A stretch of DNA of 64,000 bases. Origin: Bdellovibrionales bacterium. GTDB taxonomy: Bacteria; Bdellovibrionota; Bdellovibrionia; Bdellovibrionales; JAGQZY01. Position numbers and translations under genes: made by a program. The stretch's first letter is position 1. The number at the start of each line of letters is the position of its first letter. Below are positions 9,626 to 20,900 of this stretch, in pieces. Under the pieces are notes generated by a model that was not told the DNA's origin, searched no databases, and was given only the letters and a program-made list of their open reading frames with translations. The stretch is from contig JAIEOS010000026.1 of the NCBI GenBank assembly GCA_019750295.1, positions 62,001 through 126,000 on the forward strand. The letters run 5' to 3'.

Positions 9626-11161
9626 CTAAAAGAAGCCGGTGCGGTAGGTGAGCATGGTCATGACGATCATTTTGCTAAATTGGTAGCCGTCGACGGAGGA
9701 GTCGTTGTCCCAGTACTGCACACTCCCCGTCAGAGTTAATCTTTCGCTCATATCGTAGTTTCCGCCGACGCTGTAAATGAGGCCTTTATCTTTACGGCCC
9801 GAAAACGAATCCCTAAAATCCATGTTGTAGTAATCGATTTTACCATAAGTGAGCCACTTCTCGCCGAGAGGATAACTCCCCCCGACTCCAAGACTAGGGC
9901 GCGTGTAGCGACTGTTCGCGCCAACGGCATCATTCAGTGTGTAGATCAGATCCGCAAAAACAGTCTTGCGACTCGTACTATTAAAATTATAAGACTGCGT
10001 TGTGGACACCGTCACCTTGGTCGCCGTCTGATCAAAATCCGGAGTGGTTTCAAAATGAAAAGTATCTCGCGAAGCCTCTAGTTTGTATTCCTGCATCCAC
10101 TTTTGATTCTTCGAGCGCGAGTAGCTCGCTTCAAAGCCGGCGATGCTATAAATTAAATCGCGACCATCCTCATCTAAACTCATGTAGATCTGTTGGAACA
10201 TCGGAGTGAACGTCAAAATCGAAGTTTGACTTAATCGAGTGTACGGCAAAGAAATTCCCACCTGCAAGGGGTCCACACTCTGAACCGTACTGTCGGATTT
10301 AAACTGAGTGTCTACGCTATAAATGTCAGAAGCCGTGGCCCGCGCCAACAGCTGATTTTTTTCCTGATTGATTAAGCGATAATCCAACGTGCCACCATAC
10401 ATGGCTCGATAGGCGCTCAAATCCGAGGTTGAGAAATTGTCGGCAATGTTGAGAACGTTTTCGTCGTAAATCAAGCCTGTATGAAGCGTGATCGCCCACT
10501 TCTTTTTTTGATCTCGCTCATACGCTTCCATACGGATCGTTTCTTCGAGATTTCTTTCGGCGATGATGTCGAGTTTAGGGTCTTTTGAATGATCTAAAAT
10601 GTACTGAAAATTCTGTTTGGCCTCATCATACTTTTTTTGTTTCTGTAAGAGTAGACCCGCGTACATTGCAGATAATGGAGCTAAAGTTTCGTTTCTCGAG
10701 TCTTTGACATCTAAAAACTTTTGTAAAGCAAACTCTTGCTCGTTGAGCTTAAAGTGATTCAAGGCCTGGTAATACGGAAGCTCGGGACTTTCCACCGAGC
10801 CTTCCAAAAGGGAAAGGATCGCCAGGGAGCGAACAAATCGATTGTTTTTATAAAGACAGATGGCGTATTCGTAGTAATACGTGTCGACGCTGGCGTCGAG
10901 CTTGATCGCTTTTTCGTAAGCCTCTTGAGCCGTAACGTATCCCCCCCGATTAAAGAGAGAGCGCCCCTTTGAGTAGTATTCGTAGGCCTTGGCTTGATCT
11001 TTAGCTTTGTCCTCTTCGTTTTTAGAATTTTGCAGATCAATGAGAGACTGCCGCTTGGCTGTTTCCTGCAGTTGGAGCTGGATAAATTTGCGCGATGCCG
11101 GAGCCGCCTGAGCGACTCCGCAGATGATGAAGAGAAAAAGAAAAACGATCCTATTTCCCAC
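9626..11161 (-). CDS. TPR protein with C-terminal outer-membrane barrel
   Basis: The protein has 511 residues and begins with a signal peptide (MGNRIVFLFLFIICGVAQAA). Residues 55-215 contain TPR-like repeats (for example YYSKGRSLFNRGGYVTAQEA and MYAGLLLQKQKKYDEAKQNF). From about residue 225 the sequence turns into alternating polar/aromatic strands and ends in Phe-Phe, the C-terminal signature of an outer-membrane barrel. This arrangement resembles Slam/DUF560-type proteins (TPR plus barrel), but I claim only the fold. The start overlaps the end of the FecR-domain gene by 11 bases, so the two are co-translated. With the CHASE2 cyclase next door, an envelope-sensing or surface-export unit is likely (inference). 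Confidence 0.75.
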   Translation of the reverse strand: MGNRIVFLFLFIICGVAQAAPASRKFIQLQLQETAKRQSLIDLQNSKNEEDKAKDQAKAYEYYSKGRSLFNRGGYVTAQEAYEKAIKLDASVDTYYYEYAICLYKNNRFVRSLAILSLLEGSVESPELPYYQALNHFKLNEQEFALQKFLDVKDSRNETLAPLSAMYAGLLLQKQKKYDEAKQNFQYILDHSKDPKLDIIAERNLEETIRMEAYERDQKKKWAITLHTGLIYDENVLNIADNFSTSDLSAYRAMYGGTLDYRLINQEKNQLLARATASDIYSVDTQFKSDSTVQSVDPLQVGISLPYTRLSQTSILTFTPMFQQIYMSLDEDGRDLIYSIAGFEASYSRSKNQKWMQEYKLEASRDTFHFETTPDFDQTATKVTVSTTQSYNFNSTSRKTVFADLIYTLNDAVGANSRYTRPSLGVGGSYPLGEKWLTYGKIDYYNMDFRDSFSGRKDKGLIYSVGGNYDMSERLTLTGSVQYWDNDSSVDGYQFSKMIVMTMLTYRTGFF

Positions 11162-12071
11162 GATTTGGATTCACCGTTCCCGTCGGAGGCACTGTGGGTT
11201 GAATGATCACTTTTGTTTTGTCCGTCTTATTTCGAATGGCATCATTAACCCGGGTATTCGGCGGTGGTGGAAGAAGTTGTTTGATCGGTTGCGGAGCTGG
11301 TGGACGATTCGCATCCGCCGTGGGCATCTTATCAAAGGCATCGGGAGTTTTATCCGAGGTGTCCTTAAGAGGTTCGCTCATCTCTTGAGTTGGAACAGCG
11401 GCTCCTGATGGTGGAGTTGCGCTTGTTCCCTGTCCAAAATTCTTCACCATCGTTTCGGAATCGAACCGACGGAAATCTCCCTCGGGAATATTTTTGGGGA
11501 GCGTCGGAGCGCCACTTCCGCTCGTCGCTGCCGACTGCTGCTTATTGACAATCACAGCCTCGCCCACCTGATTTCCTGAAGCGAAACTCGAAAAAGCCAC
11601 GGACCCTTTAAAAGTCACCACTTCCGTCTTTTGAGTTTTGGTGTCGAAATCCACTAAAAAATCGGTTCCACGAACCCCGGCCACCGCGGAAGGTGTTTTA
11701 ATTATAAATTTACTCTTTTCCCCATCGTATTTATTTTTCACTTCGTTACGAACTTTTCCTTCGTTCAGCTGAAGTTCGACATTTTTATTTTCGCCTTCGG
11801 TGTAGCCAGCGATCCTTACCGTCGTCGCCGGAGAGATATGAATGTTATTTCGATCAGACATTGTGATCTTGGCGCGGGAGTCCACTCCCGCCTTGACGGT
11901 GTCCCCCGGGTAGACCTTAAGTTGGACTTTCGCGGCCTGCGAGGAGCCATCTTTCCGATCAACCTTGACGTCGCCCTTAACCACCATAAATACGCCGTAG
12001 CTACTTTGAGCAAAGACCGAATAAGGAAGAAAGAGAAAAGAAAAAAACCAAATCGCTTTAAAGATCTGCAT
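11151..12071 (-). CDS. secreted FecR-domain protein
   Basis: The protein has 306 residues. A signal peptide (about 1-21, ending FAQ) is followed by a FecR domain at about 25-165. Its hallmarks are the VKGDV start, VYPGDTVKAGVDSRAKITMS, the ELQLNEGKVR strand and the IKTPSAVAGVRGTDFLV motif. The last 120 residues are Pro/Thr-rich and probably disordered. Unlike the FecR anti-sigma regulator it has no cytoplasmic part; free-standing exported FecR domains are known beside CHASE2 cyclases and TPR proteins. The start codon follows a good GAGGT Shine-Dalgarno site. It is the first gene of the pair with the TPR/barrel gene. The partner it binds is unknown. Confidence 0.85.
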   Translation of the reverse strand: MQIFKAIWFFSFLFLPYSVFAQSSYGVFMVVKGDVKVDRKDGSSQAAKVQLKVYPGDTVKAGVDSRAKITMSDRNNIHISPATTVRIAGYTEGENKNVELQLNEGKVRNEVKNKYDGEKSKFIIKTPSAVAGVRGTDFLVDFDTKTQKTEVVTFKGSVAFSSFASGNQVGEAVIVNKQQSAATSGSGAPTLPKNIPEGDFRRFDSETMVKNFGQGTSATPPSGAAVPTQEMSEPLKDTSDKTPDAFDKMPTADANRPPAPQPIKQLLPPPPNTRVNDAIRNKTDKTKVIIQPTVPPTGTVNPNRGK

Positions 12072-12182
12072 ATTTACCTCGTGTGTATGGATGAATTATC
12101 ACACAGACCAAATCGACTGGCTAGCTTTCCACAAAGTCACCGAACTTTTTATGAGCGGAATAGATCAAAGTCGAGATCTCTT

Positions 12183-13511
12183 CTACCAAAGACCAGCATC
12201 GGGATACCCCAAATGCTCACGAATCAATCGTTCGAGACTCTCACCAGTGACGTTGCCGTACCACACTTCACCCCCGACGTAGACGACGGGGCCCGCTTTA
12301 ATTCCTAAGTAACGGGCATAATCGAGATGGTACTTCATCAAAGCCTCGGCTTTTTTATCGATGAGACATCGCCGAAGTTGATCCACACTCGACAGATGAG
12401 TTTTAGCTTTTTCCATTAAAATTTGTTCCGACTGATCCTTATTGTCGCCAATGATCTCCGGAAGATACGTCCAAAACTTTTGAGGCTCCTGGAGCCAAAC
12501 ACAGAGTAAGCCCTGGATGACTATATTTTGCATAATATTTGTCTCGGAGGAGATCGGTCGATACAAGAGATCGACATCCTTGGGATATTTTTCAAGAATA
12601 CTTTTCAGTTGTGAGAGCACGCTGACCGAGGCCGAACTCTGAGTGTCGGAAAAAACAACCACCTCCAGCTGTTGATTCTGACTGCGATGATGGGGCGTCC
12701 AAGGAAGTTCAGACTTTACCGTGTAGTTTGGTTTTGGAAAATAAAGTCGAATAGGTAAAGGTAATACATATTTTTCGAGATAGTAATTGGTGGACTTCTG
12801 TTTGGTTTCGCTCAACCACTGGGCTTTGGCGATCTCTCTTTTAGAAGGGTCCATTCCCTTCTTTTGAATAAAGGCTTTAAGTTCGTCCTCGGAAATCGTC
12901 TGCGGCATTTCTTTAAAAACCTGTTTGTTAAGAAACTCCTCCGAAGAAATATTATGTTTCTTGGCTTCGAGATTTAAAAAATGATCTTTGACCTTTTGAT
13001 AAATCAACTCTCGACGACGTCTGTAGATCTTGGTGTTCACTGAGCCTAGGAGGTAATGCTCCTGATTGGCATCCACCATGGTCACGGTTCGCCCATCGAC
13101 GCTAACGGCGCTCGCAGGATTCGAGGCGTTGCTGAATTTTACAGAAATATCTTTTTGAGGAATTCCGTACTGATTCAGAATGGACTTAAAGTCGCGCTCG
13201 AAGTTTTTCCCCAAAACAACAAACTCTTTAGGAGTGTCTTGAGCAAAGGAAACAAACTGAGCATACAAAAGAGCAAATTCGATCTCGCGTTTCTCTTCGG
13301 CAAAGGCCAAAAGCTGCGAATCGCGAATCTCCTCAGGGAAAATCTTAAACTCCCCGATCGAAGCCACCTCTGGCGCCGAACTCTCCACATGCTCAAAAAG
13401 ATGCAACCCTGCCTTACTCGAAGGCCGCGACTTCAGCTTCTCCCGCAACCAGTCGCACGACGACAACCCACTCACCACAAGAACCAGCAGAATAATCCTA
13501 AAATACGACAT
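12183..13511 (-). CDS. lipoprotein with thioredoxin-like (DsbA-type) domain, no CxxC
   Basis: The protein has 442 residues. The signal peptide ends in SGLSSC, a good lipobox. The middle part (about 40-250) is helical and recalls the SurA/PpiD-like N-terminal chaperone helices (RRRELIYQKVKDHFLNLEAK). The C-terminal part (about 280-440) fits a thioredoxin-fold DsbA/Thioredoxin_4 domain: VVVFSDTQSSASVSVLSQLK as first strand and helix, and GPVVYVGGEVWYG as the cis-Pro/GTP-VFVNG region. At the place of the catalytic CxxC the sequence reads DTQSSAS, so no redox activity is expected. It may be a periplasmic chaperone or binding protein. It is transcribed like the FecR pair but from 111 bases upstream of it. 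Confidence 0.72.
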   Translation of the reverse strand: MSYFRIILLVLVVSGLSSCDWLREKLKSRPSSKAGLHLFEHVESSAPEVASIGEFKIFPEEIRDSQLLAFAEEKREIEFALLYAQFVSFAQDTPKEFVVLGKNFERDFKSILNQYGIPQKDISVKFSNASNPASAVSVDGRTVTMVDANQEHYLLGSVNTKIYRRRRELIYQKVKDHFLNLEAKKHNISSEEFLNKQVFKEMPQTISEDELKAFIQKKGMDPSKREIAKAQWLSETKQKSTNYYLEKYVLPLPIRLYFPKPNYTVKSELPWTPHHRSQNQQLEVVVFSDTQSSASVSVLSQLKSILEKYPKDVDLLYRPISSETNIMQNIVIQGLLCVWLQEPQKFWTYLPEIIGDNKDQSEQILMEKAKTHLSSVDQLRRCLIDKKAEALMKYHLDYARYLGIKAGPVVYVGGEVWYGNVTGESLERLIREHLGYPDAGLW

Positions 13512-13620
13512 ACCCCATCTTAGAAGGTACGCCGTTCAATTCCCAGACGCAAAGCGGTAATATCGGTCATACATGTTCAATTTCCCTTTAAATTTTTCGG
13601 GCTTGATTGATAATTGGAGG

Positions 13621-14049
13621 ATGAAGAAAATTTCGATCTTATTTTTCTTAATCCTTAATCAATGCAGTTGGTTTGAAGGTTCAGCCCCAACCGCCAGTGA
13701 CTCCGCAAATCTGAGTTACGTCGAAGAAGCTGTTGAGCATCTCAACAACCGAAATATCGATAAATATCTCACTTATTTTTCCCCCAATATTAATGTGTTC
13801 GCCAGTAATGGTTTAGGAACTACTCGAATTGCGACAGGGATTTCTGATTTTAAGGGCTATAGCTCAGCATTTACAAAAGCGAAAACATTTAAGGTTAAAA
13901 TTTTGAGTAAGTTTTCAGTATCTCCTTGGGTTTTTGTTCATCAACAAACTAAAGCAGGCTCCTCACTTTTGGAGGCAGCGGTGGTATACCGAATCGATCA
14001 AGGTAAGATTGTTGATATGATGATCATTGGCGAAAAGAACTCTAAGTAA
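13621..14049 (+). CDS. small lipoprotein with NTF2/SnoaL-like fold
   Basis: The start at 13621 gives MKKISILFFLILNQCSWFEG, a lipoprotein-like signal with Cys at 15. The Gln-Cys at the cleavage point is unusual, but related QNC sites occur in other proteins of this window. A longer frame from 13573 would bury the signal. Length is 142 residues. The mature part (SYVEEAVEHLNNRNIDKYLT, then FSPNINVFASNG and a final VVYRIDQGKIVDMMI strand) matches the helix-then-curved-sheet pattern of DUF4440/SnoaL-like proteins, which include isomerases and binding proteins; no catalytic residue can be assigned. GGAGG sits directly against the ATG, closer than usual, so initiation may be weak. Confidence 0.6.
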   Translation: MKKISILFFLILNQCSWFEGSAPTASDSANLSYVEEAVEHLNNRNIDKYLTYFSPNINVFASNGLGTTRIATGISDFKGYSSAFTKAKTFKVKILSKFSVSPWVFVHQQTKAGSSLLEAAVVYRIDQGKIVDMMIIGEKNSK

Positions 14050-14089
14050 AATTTAATTATCTGGATTACGTATTTCAAAATAAACAATA

Positions 14090-14119
14090 GGGGGCGAAGA
14101 GGTTAGCTTCGTTCTCCCC
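14090..14119. terminator. hairpin between convergent genes
   Basis: GGGGGCGAAG pairs with CTTCGTTCTCCCC across an AGGTTAG loop, with a 3-base bulge. It lies between the stop at 14049 and the stop at 14139, a position suited to termination from both sides. There is no long T run. Confidence 0.45.
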
Positions 14120-14138
14120 AATCTTGATAAAGTCTAGC

Positions 14139-14822
14139 TTATGGAATTTGCTTAAACGTCGCCCAACCACTATATGCTGGTATCGGGTTTGAGGGATCAG
14201 CGGCTCTCGTTGCAATAATCACGACTTGGAGAGTATCACCAGCCACTAATTCATAATCAATGTCTATTGTCATCGACATATAATTGATAGTCGTTTTTGC
14301 ATCCTCATCAACTATATTTAATAGGACAGTTCCATTTTTAAATACTGCGAGCCGCGCTTTATCTCCGGCCTGATACTGTGCTCCTACTGCTACAACTGCA
14401 GACACTTTAGTCGATAATGAATAAAAACCGTCTGTTGGCGCTGTGAATGTACCTGTCGCACTATCATAAAGCGAACCTAGGTCATAGATCTCGGTTGGGA
14501 AAATCACGGGAGCGAATCCTGTTGCAGGATCATAGACGAGAGAAGTACCACTACTAAAAGGTGCCTCAACTGAACTTTTTGACAAATTCCCCGTCCCGCC
14601 AACATTCGTTAGAACGTCAATTTCGCCAAAGCGATTAACCCCTTTAAAAAGCCCGGCCACATTATCATAAAAAATTTGTCCCACTTCTCGATTTGCCGGA
14701 TGTGGATCCGTGTTTAAAACGGGTGCCACCACATCAAAGAGCGAGCGAATTCTTGACTCCTTTGATACTGCATCGACCGATACACCAAATAAAATTGCCA
14801 AAACTAAAATTTTCTTTTTCAT
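14139..14822 (-). CDS. secreted protein with C1q/TNF-like jelly-roll domain
   Basis: The protein has 227 residues and begins with a signal peptide (MKKKILVLAILFGVSVDAVS). Residues 120-227 carry features of a C1q-type jelly roll: YDSATGTFTAPTDGFYSLST, a VFKNGTVLLNIV strand, and a final VAGDTLQVVIIA strand before a Trp-containing end (SGWATFKQ). Such domains form trimers and bind ligands at cell surfaces; in bacteria they occur in spore-surface, phage-tail and exported proteins. The N-terminal 100 residues may be a partner-binding segment. A GGAAGGA Shine-Dalgarno site lies seven bases before the ATG. It follows the 30-kb gene in the same direction after 164 bases of AT-rich DNA, so it may share its biology, though probably with its own promoter. 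Confidence 0.7.
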   Translation of the reverse strand: MKKKILVLAILFGVSVDAVSKESRIRSLFDVVAPVLNTDPHPANREVGQIFYDNVAGLFKGVNRFGEIDVLTNVGGTGNLSKSSVEAPFSSGTSLVYDPATGFAPVIFPTEIYDLGSLYDSATGTFTAPTDGFYSLSTKVSAVVAVGAQYQAGDKARLAVFKNGTVLLNIVDEDAKTTINYMSMTIDIDYELVAGDTLQVVIIATRAADPSNPIPAYSGWATFKQIP

Positions 14823-14986
14823 GATGAAATCCTTCCATGATTATCCTGACGAACATACGTCGTGAAGTTATTCAACAATCAAAAAAAAAGAATATCAATA
14901 AATTTAATTTATTTTATTTCTTAATTAAAGTTAATATTTGTACTGACTAAATAAGGAGTGAGCAGAAACGTAGTTTAGCGACTATC

Positions 14987-17900
14987 TTAACCGGCTCCCT
15001 GACCAAAATCTCCAGGCTCAAAGTTCACCGGAATCAGATCCTCGTTATTCTGAACGTCATTGATGATCGCGCCTGGAGCATCAATTTTATCCGCAGGATC
15101 ATCACCCATCTCGAAATAGTGACGCAACGCCGTCACATGAGCCGCCAAGTAATTACTAAACGCCGTGGTCGGATCAAAACCCAAACCGGTCGCATAAAGC
15201 TGGGTAATCGCATTCGTTGGCAAGAAAAATCTCCAAATCATTACGTTATCCATGACTCCATTGTATGGAAGTGTCTTATCTCCGTCGGCAGATTGAAAGG
15301 CTGGAGCTGGTTCATTTCCTAACGTTAAGGTATTAAATGTTGCCGCAGGTCCTACTGTGGTCGCTGGAGCAACCGTCGTTTGACTTATCTGCGCTCCATT
15401 TCTCCACGATCTTGAGGTGACAGCACCACCTGCACTAATGTTATGATCTCCACCAACACAAACTTGGTAAGTTGTGCCCACAGTAAATGTAGGCGCGCCA
15501 TCCATCACGAAATCCGCATCCGCACTATCTTCCCACTTCCAATCCATCTCATTATTGTCGAATGACAGATAGAAATATTTGTCAAAGTTAGACATACTCA
15601 TAAGTGTCTGGCCCGCCACACTTGCTGGACGAATCCACATACAAATCGTGAAATCGCCGTTATACCAGGTATCAGATAATGTCAGATATTCGTTAGTTCC
15701 ATCTAGCTGGACGCCACGATATGTATACCATTTGACCGTATCAGTTCGCGCTGATGTTCTACCAGATCTGTCCGTCGCAAATACAGAAGTGAAATACCCA
15801 TTAACACCTGTCAAAGTGAGACCAGCACGAGAATCTGTGGTGACATTTCCTACGTTCGAATATGGAACCGTATTACCTAGTTCGCCAGCATCGAGAACGC
15901 CATTATTATTTGTATCATAGCTAATGGCTACGCGATAATCGACAAAGCCAGATCCGCAATTATCGTTAGAAACGGACCAAGTGATTGTTGGAGAATTGTC
16001 CTCATCGTTATCGTTCAAAATGCTGGTGATAGTGATGTTTGGTGGATTTATAGTATCAACTTTGTAAGGCGAGCTGACAACCACTGCACTCACGTTACCC
16101 ACATCATCAAATATACGAATACTCGGGTAATAATCAGTACATTCAGTTAAACTTGCCAACCCAGTAAATGTATATGTAGTAATATTATTTGCTAGAGAGA
16201 ACCATCCAGCTACCTGATTACCACCTGCAACGGTGTTAGATAATCCAACTTCAATACGGTTTACGCCTGACGATGGTAACGGATCGGTTACGGCAGCCCA
16301 TGTTAACGCCGGCGAGTTACTTGCATTTTGAGACCAACCACTCGCCACAGCAAATGAACTCGCATTATTCGGACTCACCGTATCTAGGAAGTAATTCATA
16401 TTCGTATTACCTGCGGCACAGGTATTTTGGTTGGATCCTAAATCTGTAGCCATGGCGTAATATGTTTTATTACCGTCATCAGCTCCACCAGTGACATAGG
16501 TTAAACTGAAGGTCGCTCCACCTCCAGAAATCACCTGCGGAGCTCCAACAGCTTGTGTACACAAGTTATCTTGATAAAGCTGAACAATCGTCCCGTTCTC
16601 TCCGATAATTCCGGTTACGGAAATTTGCGGGGTGACATCGGTACTTTCCGTGCCATCATTCGGACTTGTCATGCCCCAGAACCAAGTTCCCGGAGCCGGG
16701 GCCGTGGTGTCGAGTGTATAGCTCACGCTGCTTGTTGAGCAAGGAGTTAAATTTCCGTAGAAATCTCGAGCCCTAGTCTTAAACGTATATGCAGCTTCGG
16801 CTAGAGCTGACGACGTGACCACAATAGAGCTGGCCACAGTATCATCAAATCCAACTTGAGACGTACAGGCCGCATCAGAATAGAGGAAGATTCTTAGGCC
16901 TGGAATAACACCATTCACTTGAATCGATGGTGTCGCATCAGCCCCTGGACTTGAAGAGGGACTTGAAAGCGTCAGGGCCATGACGTCGCTATACGAGCGA
17001 CCTGTCATAGGACGAGTCGTCTGCTGGGCGGAGACACCGTTATTGTAATCGATCTCAACAGTATCGATGTGAGTGTTACTCACTGACGGACTAAATCTGA
17101 CGAAGACCGTACAGCTCGATGCCGGCGCAAGACTGATTCCGCAATCGCCACCAGTCCCTGGATATCCGCCCGGGAAACTGTAGGGTGCCGCAAGACCCGT
17201 TCCATTCAGGCTCGTCGCCGCAACTCCACCAATATTATTAATCGTAAAACTCACAGTTTGATTACTACCGTTGAGTAAAGTCTCCCAGTCATACGTTGCA
17301 GCTCCTGAAATTGTTATTAATGCTGGGTTAGCGCCCGCACCTGTGATGTTACGTGAAGAGACTTGTGCACTTACACCGTTATTATAATTCACCAAAACTG
17401 TGTCATTGTGAGTAGCGACACCACCCGGAGCATATCTAACCACCATCGTACAGCTGGCTGCCGGAGCAAGCGTCGACAAGCAAGATCCGCCCGTACCTGG
17501 GAAAGTACCACCAAGGAAAGAGTAAGGAGCCGCTAAACCTAAACCGTCAGAAATTCCTGTGGCTGTCACACCACCATTATTCGTAATGGTAAATGTTTGC
17601 GTAGCGACCGCACCCACCGCTAGTGTGCCGTAATCATAAAGAGGTCCGTTGCTGATATCCAGTAACGCTGGAGCCGCTCCCACACCCTGAACCTGACGAG
17701 TTGTAAATACTCCGGTAAATCCGTTGTTGTAAGTCACGTTAATCGTATCAGACTGTAAGCCTACGAGTCCTGGGTTAAAGGCCACTTCGATGTTACACGA
17801 AGAACTGGCTGGGATCGAAGTTCCGCAGTTACCGCCCGTTCCCGGGAATGCCCCGCCGGTATAAACAAACGGTGCGCCAAGACCAACTTCCGCCACACTC

Positions 17901-20900
17901 GTCGCCGCAGAACCGCCCGAATTTGTGATGGTAAATATATGAGTCGCAAGACCGCCCGTAGCTACGGTACCGAAGTTGTATGGATCTGTATCGCTGATCG
18001 CAAGAGTCGCAACAGATAAGCCCGTTCCTTGAATCGCCCGCTGCGAGTTCGCCACAGACTGACCATTAAAATAACTCAAGTCGATCGAATCGTTCACCAG
18101 ACCCGAAGAGATCGGAGCAAATTCAACATCAAGGTCACACGAAGCCCCGCTCGTAATCGTCGCCGCGCATGTACCGCTTGTTCCTGGATAAGTACCGCCG
18201 CGGAAGCGGAATGGAACGTTGAGCCCCACTTCGCTAATTGTTGTGGCCGAAACACCGCCCGTGTTGGTCACTGTAAAGATATGGGACGCCGTAGATCCCA
18301 CGGTTGTTGAAGGATACGTGAATGGGTTGATCTCGGAGATCGATAAGCTGGCCGGAGAGGCACCCGTTCCTTGAACCGGATGAGTCGAGTTCGTTAAGAT
18401 GGCCCCGTTATTAAAATTTAGATCCACAGCGTCGGTCTGCAAACCGTTGCTCGTCGGTGAGAAGGTGACGACCACCGTACAACTTGCAGCCGAGGCCAAG
18501 GTCGCTCCGCACGTTCCACCGACGCCTGGATAACCGCCACCACCTTTGAAGATGAATGGAGCATTGAGGTTTCCGCTATCGCCGATACCCGTCGCAGTGA
18601 CGGCACCATTGTTGGTGATCGTAAATGTCGTGTCTGTGGAAGATCCTGTCGCTTGCGTACCGAAATTAAAAGGACTTACACCTGCAAAAGTGAGTGTGGC
18701 TGCAGTTCCCGATGTCCCTTGGACGTTGCGGTTCGATGTCGTCGTCACTGCTCCGTTAAAATATTGCATGCTGATCGTATCAGCGCTCACTCCAAGAACC
18801 GTCGGATTGTATGCGATCACAATATTACATGTGGCCGCCGGGGCAAGAGATGCTCCGCAGTTACCGCCCGTTCCTGGATAACCTCCACCAAGGAAGCTGT
18901 AAGGAGCCGCTAGACCCACCTCAACAATCGCCGTCGCATTGCTTGCGCCCGCGTTCGTTAAAGTAAATGTCTGCGAACGTAAACCATTATTGGCAATCAA
19001 ACCGTAGTCGTAAGGATCAGCTCCGCTGATGGTAATGAGTGCCGGAGCAATTCCCGTTCCTTGGACGTTACGAGACGATGTCTGCGAAATCACGCCGTTG
19101 AAGTAATCGATATTGATCGTGCTGCTCATGATTCCAGTGCTGGTCGGAGCAAAGTTCACCACAACCGAGCAACTGCTTCCAGGATTTAAACTGTTAGTAC
19201 AAGTTCCACCCGTTCCCGGATACGATCCGCCGAAATAAGTGAATGGAGCCGCAAGACCCGATCCACCCATGGCCGTCGCGGGCACACCACCGGTATTCGT
19301 CACGGTGAAGGAGTGCTGCTGGCTACCCCCGTTAGTGATATTGCCGTAGTCATAAGGATTCGTTTCGGAAATTGTGATCAAGGCCGGGGATGCTCCCGTT
19401 CCTTGGATAGAACGTGATGACACTACAACTGAAGAACCGTTGAAGTAATTAAAGTCGATGGAGTCTGGAGCCAAACCTGTCGTCGATGGAGCAAAGCGAA
19501 GAACAATCGTACACGACGACGCTGGCGTCAGCGTTGTTGAACAGTTACCACCGGTTCCAGGATATGCACCACCGACATAAGTGAACGGGGCTGCAATTCC
19601 AGTTTCGCTGATGCCCGAAGCCGTAAAGCCTCCGGTATTGGTGATCGTAAATGTATAAATCACGCTCGCACCGACCGCAACCGTACCGAAATTATAAGGA
19701 TCCACTTCGGAAATCGAGAGCAACGCCGGTGATACGCCGGTACCTTCAATCTGACGAGTCGATGAAACAACACCGACACCATTATTATAAGACATATTGA
19801 TGGTGTCGTTATAAGATCCCGCTAAGCTCGGATTAAAGCGAAGAACGATCGTACAGTTTGCGCCCGCATTGAGAGTTGTTAAACACGATCCACCTGTTCC
19901 AGGGAAGGCTCCTCCGAGGAAACTGAATGGAGCTGCCAAGCCCGTTTCAGATAGCGAAGTGGCTGTGACCGCACCTGTATTTGATAATGTGAATGTGTAA
20001 TCAATATTATTTCCAGCCGGTGTACTTCCAAAATTATACGGATCGGTTTCGGAAATCGTAATCACCGCTGGGCTCACCGCAATACCCGTCACGTCACGAG
20101 TGGCTGTTTGAGTCGTTACACCGTTATTATAAGAGATTTCGATAGTGTCGTTATCTCCAGGGCTTGTGACCGTCGGATTATATTGAACGGCGATCAAACA
20201 ATTGGCACCGGCCGTAATCGTGGTCCCGCAGTTTCCACCCGCCCCAGGGAATGTTCCGCCGACAAACGAGAACGGAGCTAATAGACCGGCTCCAGAGACC
20301 GCCGACGCCGTCACTCCACCAGAATTCGTCACGGTGAATATATGTGTACGCGTTGCGCCCACCGGAACTAAATTACCAAAGCTATAAGGATTGATTTCGG
20401 AAATCGTTAATAACGCCGGAGCCACACCCGTTCCTTGAACTTGTCGGTTCGCATTCTGAGTGGCCGCACCGTTAAAATAACTCACCGTGATTGTCGACGA
20501 TTGTAAACCCGTCGCTAAAGGAGCGTACCGAACAACGAGCGTACACGAACCGCCAGCACTGAGAATGCCCGCACACGTTCCACCCGTTCCCGGATATGAA
20601 CCACCCAAGAATCCAAACGGAGCTCCAAGACCAACTTCGGACATCGCCGAAGCTGAAACACCACCAGAGTTTGTCACTGTGAACGTATGAGTGGCCGAAG
20701 ATCCCATCGCGATACTGCCGAAGTCATACGGATTGGTTTCGGAAATGGTTAAGAGCGCAGGGTTGGCTCCTGTCCCCTGAACCGCACGAGTGGTGTTCGT
20801 CAAAATCGCACCGTTATTAAAGTTTAATTCGATATCGTCAGTTTGTAATCCGTTGATCACCGGCTCGAAGCTCACCACGATTGTACAATTTGCTCCTGCA

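Noticed and set aside
12072-12182. Small gene upstream of the FecR gene
   Set aside because: Frames there overlap the ends of neighbouring genes and lack a Shine-Dalgarno site.
13520-13540. GGTACGCCG near the start of the thioredoxin-like gene as a fourth REP
   Set aside because: Only nine to eleven bases match and the conserved GTTCTCAAAAAG part is missing.
14987-17000. RTX-type toxin end with type I secretion
   Set aside because: There is one calcium-loop-like motif but no GGxGxD nonapeptide series and no transporter genes nearby.
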